DNA from: CAVQGF01 sp045807945
Lineage (GTDB): Bacteria > Acidobacteriota > Terriglobia > Terriglobales > Acidobacteriaceae
Direction: 5' to 3'
Length of the DNA: 10,346 nt
NCBI GenBank assembly: GCA_045807945.1
Contig: JBJMGI010000001.1
Coordinates: 1 to 10,346, forward strand
This document shows, piece after piece, positions 7,485-10,346 of the stretch (within the stretch, counting starts at the first letter, position 1; every line of letters starts with the position of its first letter). The translations under genes and the position numbers were made by a program. Under the pieces are notes generated by a model. The model was not told where the DNA came from. It saw nothing but the letters and a program-made list of their open reading frames with translations, and searched no databases.

Positions 7485-9712
7485 CGCAATCCCGCCCGCA
7501 CTGTGATCGGCGGGCCCAGCGAAGTGACCGGGGTCTTGGCTGTCGCATATTCCGCTTCCAGCGCATTCTCGATTGCGGCGAAGATTGAAACCCGTTTGTA
7601 GATCTGCTTCGATCCCGAAAGGTTCAGCACCGCGAATGATCCCAGTGGGAATTGGTTCAGGTCATCATCGAACTGCTGCCCCGCCCCGCGCGCTTCAGCG
7701 GTCACATCCCAGGTTGAACGTAGGTAAGAAGTTCCGACGGTCCAGGAATGTCGTGGCACCTGGGAAGTCAGTTTTCCCACCAGCTGCGGCTGCGTCGGGA
7801 AGCTGAGGATCGAACTATCGGCGAATTCGTATCCCGCATTCCAATGCAACGCTGCGAGCCGGCCGTCGACCACCAAGTCGATTCCGCGTGAGCGTATCAA
7901 CCCGGCGTTCTGGCGCTGGCGCGTGATCAGCGCAGGCATGGTCGCCAGTGTGACGTTCGCGATCGCATCGTTCAGCTCGTTGTAGAAGAAGCTCTGCGCG
8001 AGGTGGATGCGCGCAAGCCGCAGGTCGAACCCGCCTTCCACTCCGTTCAACCTTTCCGACGCAAGGCCCTGATTGGCGAGCGTCATCACGTTTCCCACAC
8101 GGAAGCCGCGATAGAGCTCGTTCAGGGTCGGAGGGCGGAACGCTTTATATGCTGCGCCCGAGAGCATCAGCTTCGAGGTCAGGCTGTACCCCACGGAAAC
8201 GCGTGGGCTGGCCTCGAGTTCCACCTTGTCGTTGAAGTCGGTGCGCGGGACGAGCGGGCCGGTGAAGTTCTCCCGTCGCGAAAAACCTTGCGTGTCTTCC
8301 CATGCGTCGAAGCGCGCACCGACCCCTATGAAGAGGCGAGATATGGGCTTCAGCGAAAGATGCCCAAACACTCCCGTTGTCTTCTGCACACCTCCGGCCA
8401 CAATTCTGAATTGTGGACTGCCGGTAATGAAACCGACCTCGTCGTCTACTCCATCCACCTCGCTCGCACTCGCGCCGATGATGAGCGAATCCTCGTGATG
8501 GAAGCTCCTTACCCACTGGCCCTCTAGCCCATAGCGCTGCACCGGAACGAACTGCAACCGCGTCGGCAATTCGGAATTGCGGTCCAGAGCGATCGAAGAG
8601 AAGCTCTGGTGAAAATGCTCCCAATCGGCGAAAGCGCGCAGCGAAGTCATTCCGCCAGCGAGCGCAAAATCCGATCCGATGACGACGCTTTGTGCCGCAG
8701 TGCGGTTCGCCTGTAGAAAAGTCCCATTCTGCCGCTCTTCGCCCGACCACGAGCCTTGCAGGAAAACGTCGTTGATCTTGCCGAAGCGGCGCTCAACGCG
8801 CGCTTCTCCGGTGCGAGAGCTCAAATTGGAAACCGTATCCACAGCGCCGCGCTGGTCGGCGACGACGGGAATGTATCCGTCCCATCTAAAGATCGCGCCG
8901 TCGGCCCTGAATCCCCAGCGGCCGATCTGATGGCTCCACAATCCGCTGGCATTAGCGGTGCCGCGGCTGCCTCCGGAAGCTTCGAGAGTCGTGATGTTGC
9001 TGTCCGGCGATACTGGGATCAGTTGCACGACACCGCCCAGCGCGTCGCGCCCGTAAACATCCGACTCACCGCTCCGGACTACCTCGGCGCGTTCCAGGGA
9101 AAGTTTCGGCATGCGGTCCCAGTACACCCATCCGCCGAATGGGTCGTTCAATGGAACAAGGTCCTCGATGACCAGCGCGCGGCTGGCGCCGCTCGCGCTT
9201 AGTCCGCGCAGCGAGACGCCTTGCGTCGTCGGGTTCGCGGCGACGCTCGAAGTCCGGCGGAAGAGTTGAAAGCCTGGAACGTTGCGCAAAACGTCGTCGG
9301 TCAATTGCGAAGGCGAGTGGACGATCGTCTCGCGGTCGAGCACGCTGATATCCGCCGCACGGAGCGCGATCTCCTGCTTCATGCGTGTGCTCGTTACTTC
9401 GACGATTTCGGAGACCTCGTCAGGCTGAAGAATGATGGTCTGCCCGGTCGCAGCAAGCTGTGCAGATGCAGTTTTGAATCCGGGCGCGTTCACGGAGACA
9501 GCCATCGGCAGCTTCGCGGCAGTGACCGAGAATGTCCCATCGCTGCGGCTGGTCGTGTTCAGTGCAGTTGAGTCTGAGTGGTAACTAATATTGGCGTTGG
9601 GAACTGCAGCGCCGCTTGGGTCCACGATCTTTCCGGAGATGGACGCCTGCTGCGCCCCCGCGAACAGCGGTACAGCGAGAAAAAGAAGAACCGTGTTGGC
9701 GACGAGCTTCAT
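7457..9712 (-). CDS. TonB-dependent outer-membrane receptor with carboxypeptidase-like N-terminal domain
   Basis: A 751-residue outer-membrane active transporter powered by TonB-ExbBD. Domains in order: Sec signal peptide (residues 1-20, cleavage after AGA); a carboxypeptidase-regulatory-like beta-sandwich (about 22-97, SISGKIVDPSGAAVPNA then RSDGTFSV); a likely TonB box around 102-107 (EIVEVTS); a plug domain (about 115-235) with DDVLRNVPGF, TQGVSLRGLSASGASRALV, VPLNDPFGGWVYW and VVRSGESDVYGRDALGG; then a 22-strand-type beta-barrel to the end. The plug pattern resembles receptors for siderophores or cobalamin, but the ligand cannot be read from sequence. No cobalamin riboswitch or uptake operon is visible nearby. 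The C-terminus is ...AGLRLSDVSHRR; it lacks the terminal aromatic residue common in outer-membrane barrels and has a short polar tail. The signal peptide supports the start at CAT 9710-9712, although no clear Shine-Dalgarno site precedes it; instead a palindrome directly abuts the start codon. Confidence 0.93.
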   Translation of the reverse strand: MKLVANTVLLFLAVPLFAGAQQASISGKIVDPSGAAVPNANISYHSDSTALNTTSRSDGTFSVTAAKLPMAVSVNAPGFKTASAQLAATGQTIILQPDEVSEIVEVTSTRMKQEIALRAADISVLDRETIVHSPSQLTDDVLRNVPGFQLFRRTSSVAANPTTQGVSLRGLSASGASRALVIEDLVPLNDPFGGWVYWDRMPKLSLERAEVVRSGESDVYGRDALGGVVQLIPVSPDSNITTLEASGGSRGTANASGLWSHQIGRWGFRADGAIFRWDGYIPVVADQRGAVDTVSNLSSRTGEARVERRFGKINDVFLQGSWSGEERQNGTFLQANRTAAQSVVIGSDFALAGGMTSLRAFADWEHFHQSFSSIALDRNSELPTRLQFVPVQRYGLEGQWVRSFHHEDSLIIGASASEVDGVDDEVGFITGSPQFRIVAGGVQKTTGVFGHLSLKPISRLFIGVGARFDAWEDTQGFSRRENFTGPLVPRTDFNDKVELEASPRVSVGYSLTSKLMLSGAAYKAFRPPTLNELYRGFRVGNVMTLANQGLASERLNGVEGGFDLRLARIHLAQSFFYNELNDAIANVTLATMPALITRQRQNAGLIRSRGIDLVVDGRLAALHWNAGYEFADSSILSFPTQPQLVGKLTSQVPRHSWTVGTSYLRSTWDVTAEARGAGQQFDDDLNQFPLGSFAVLNLSGSKQIYKRVSIFAAIENALEAEYATAKTPVTSLGPPITVRAGLRLSDVSHRR

Positions 9713-9729
9713 CTCTGGATCATCCAGAG
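9713..9729. promoter_or_regulatory. Perfect 17-base palindrome abutting the receptor start codon
   Basis: CTCTGGAT-C-ATCCAGAG has eight-base arms around one central base and ends exactly one base before the receptor's ATG. As DNA it has the form of a dimeric-repressor operator. As RNA it could fold a seven-pair hairpin with a three-base loop that covers the ribosome-binding region. The same stretch also contains, on the minus strand, ATG ATC CAG AGA TGA (9723-9709), a four-codon ORF whose stop overlaps the receptor start. The function is inferred; the symmetry is directly visible. Confidence 0.5.
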
Positions 9730-9790
9730 TTGCAGATTCTGACTTAAGCGGTCCAGTTGTATGGGACGAACGGTGCCATCACGATGAAGT

Positions 9791-9811
9791 ACTATCTCGT
9801 ATGTGTCGCAC
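9791..9811 (+). repeat. Bipartite direct repeat, copy 1 (ACTATC-N9-TCGCAC)
   Basis: ACTATC (9791-9796), nine bases, then TCGCAC (9806-9811). The same two blocks with identical nine-base spacing recur at 9865-9885 in this divergent intergenic region. In both copies AGC and TAT follow shortly after. It could be a regulator binding site; no known regulator motif is recognised. Confidence 0.4.
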
Positions 9812-9864
9812 CTAGCTTATCTTGGGTCGACCGTTTGTGACTAGGTCCGCACATTATTCGTCTA

Positions 9865-9885
9865 ACTATCGTGCTCATTTCGCAC
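9865..9885 (+). repeat. Bipartite direct repeat, copy 2 (ACTATC-N9-TCGCAC)
   Basis: Second copy: ACTATC (9865-9870), nine bases, TCGCAC (9880-9885), 74 bases from the first. It ends one base before the Shine-Dalgarno-like GGGAG of the exported-protein gene. Part of it (CGTGC 9870-9874 with GCACG 9882-9886) could fold a five-pair stem with a seven-base loop just ahead of that site. Confidence 0.4.
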
Positions 9886-9893
9886 GGGAGCCT

Positions 9894-10346
9894 ATGAACG
9901 TGAAGCGTACGCTAGCAGTGATTTTCCAACTCGTCATCCTGTTGGCGCTACCTGCGGCTGCGCAGTACCACGGCGGGGGTGGCGGGCATCGGCACGAAGG
10001 CGCTAGCACCCCGTCCGGCCCAACTCCAGACACGAGAAACGGCGACCTGAAAGGTTTTGAGCGCGCCGTAGCGCTGCAAGCTACTCCCGATCAAATCTCG
10101 CAATTCCGGCGCCTAACCTCCAGCACGCAAACCGCCCGCAAACGCGCGCAGGATCTGCTCCAACTTTCCGCGAATGGCAACAAGCTGAACTGGATCAGCG
10201 CGAGCTACCCGTTGACCAACGATCTGGAAGAAACACAGGCCGACAACGAACAATTCCTGGCAAGCTTCAGCAAGGAACAGCAAGACGGCTTGAAGAAATT
10301 CACCAAGAAGATGCGGAAGGCTGGTTCTGAGATCTCGAGCCAAAGC
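9894..10346 (+). CDS. Small exported protein of unknown function, 3' end cut by window edge
   Basis: The frame is open from ATG 9894 to the window end (151 codons, no stop). Residues 1-23 form a clear Sec signal peptide (MNVKRTLAVIFQLVILLALPAAA, cleavage before QY). The mature start is Gly/His-rich (YHGGGGGHRHEG), followed by a short Pro/Ser/Thr linker to about residue 45. The rest is charged and looks helical (FERAVALQATPDQISQFRRL, QARKR-type and KKFTKKMRKAG stretches). I do not recognise a family; the helical, Gln/Lys-rich make-up is loosely like periplasmic CpxP/Spy-type proteins, but no LTxxQ motif is seen. The Shine-Dalgarno-like GGGAG (9886-9890) is only three bases from ATG 9894; a GTG at codon 3 (9900-9902) has a nine-base spacing and is a serious alternative start giving (M)KRTLAVIF. 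The gene is divergent from the receptor gene and shares its 181-base upstream region. Confidence 0.75.
   Translation, partial: MNVKRTLAVIFQLVILLALPAAAQYHGGGGGHRHEGASTPSGPTPDTRNGDLKGFERAVALQATPDQISQFRRLTSSTQTARKRAQDLLQLSANGNKLNWISASYPLTNDLEETQADNEQFLASFSKEQQDGLKKFTKKMRKAGSEISSQS

Noticed and set aside
8003..8527. Plus-strand open frame (174 codons) opposite the receptor gene
   Set aside because: It is contained in the beta-barrel coding region, with no ribosome site and no domain.
9713..9893. Cobalamin or other riboswitch upstream of the TonB receptor
   Set aside because: The interval is too short for a full cobalamin riboswitch plus promoter and lacks its conserved box elements; only the short palindrome and repeats described are present.

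Overview
The window reads as an ordinary, fairly GC-rich stretch of a free-living Gram-negative chromosome. The best guess is an acidobacterium (Terriglobia / Koribacter-like). This is inference from the style of the FtsK, of the TonB-dependent receptor with its N-terminal carboxypeptidase-regulatory-like domain, and of the DUF2339 protein; no rRNA or other phylogenetic marker is present. I see no tRNA, rRNA, CRISPR array, transposase, integrase or phage gene.

Layout. The left edge cuts into a plus-strand FtsK/SpoIIIE-type DNA translocase gene that runs to 2258. A 139-base leader with two small hairpins and a possible three-codon mini-ORF precedes a very large DUF2339 multi-pass membrane protein gene (2398-5838). 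Its stop overlaps the start of an M48-family zinc metalloprotease gene (5835-6725) in an ATGA, so these two are almost certainly one translationally coupled unit. The metalloprotease stop directly abuts the stop of a convergent minus-strand gene for a UdgX-type uracil-DNA-binding protein (6726-7385). Upstream of that, on the same minus strand and 71 bases away, is a TonB-dependent outer-membrane receptor gene (7457-9712). A 181-base divergent region with a perfect palindrome and a bipartite direct repeat separates it from a plus-strand gene for a small exported protein (9894 onward), cut by the right edge.

How the genes fit together. FtsK serves chromosome segregation at the division septum. 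DUF2339 plus M48 looks like an inner-membrane/envelope pair of unknown function. The receptor imports an unidentified ligand through the outer membrane. UdgX acts on uracil in DNA. Apart from the DUF2339-M48 pair, nothing shows that these genes form one pathway.

The most notable single item is the UdgX protein, which carries the diagnostic KRRIH loop with the histidine that in characterised UdgX bonds covalently to the uracil-DNA site. I found no convincing undescribed multi-gene system; the remaining items of interest are candidate regulatory structures in the three intergenic stretches. All annotation was done by eye, without database searches.
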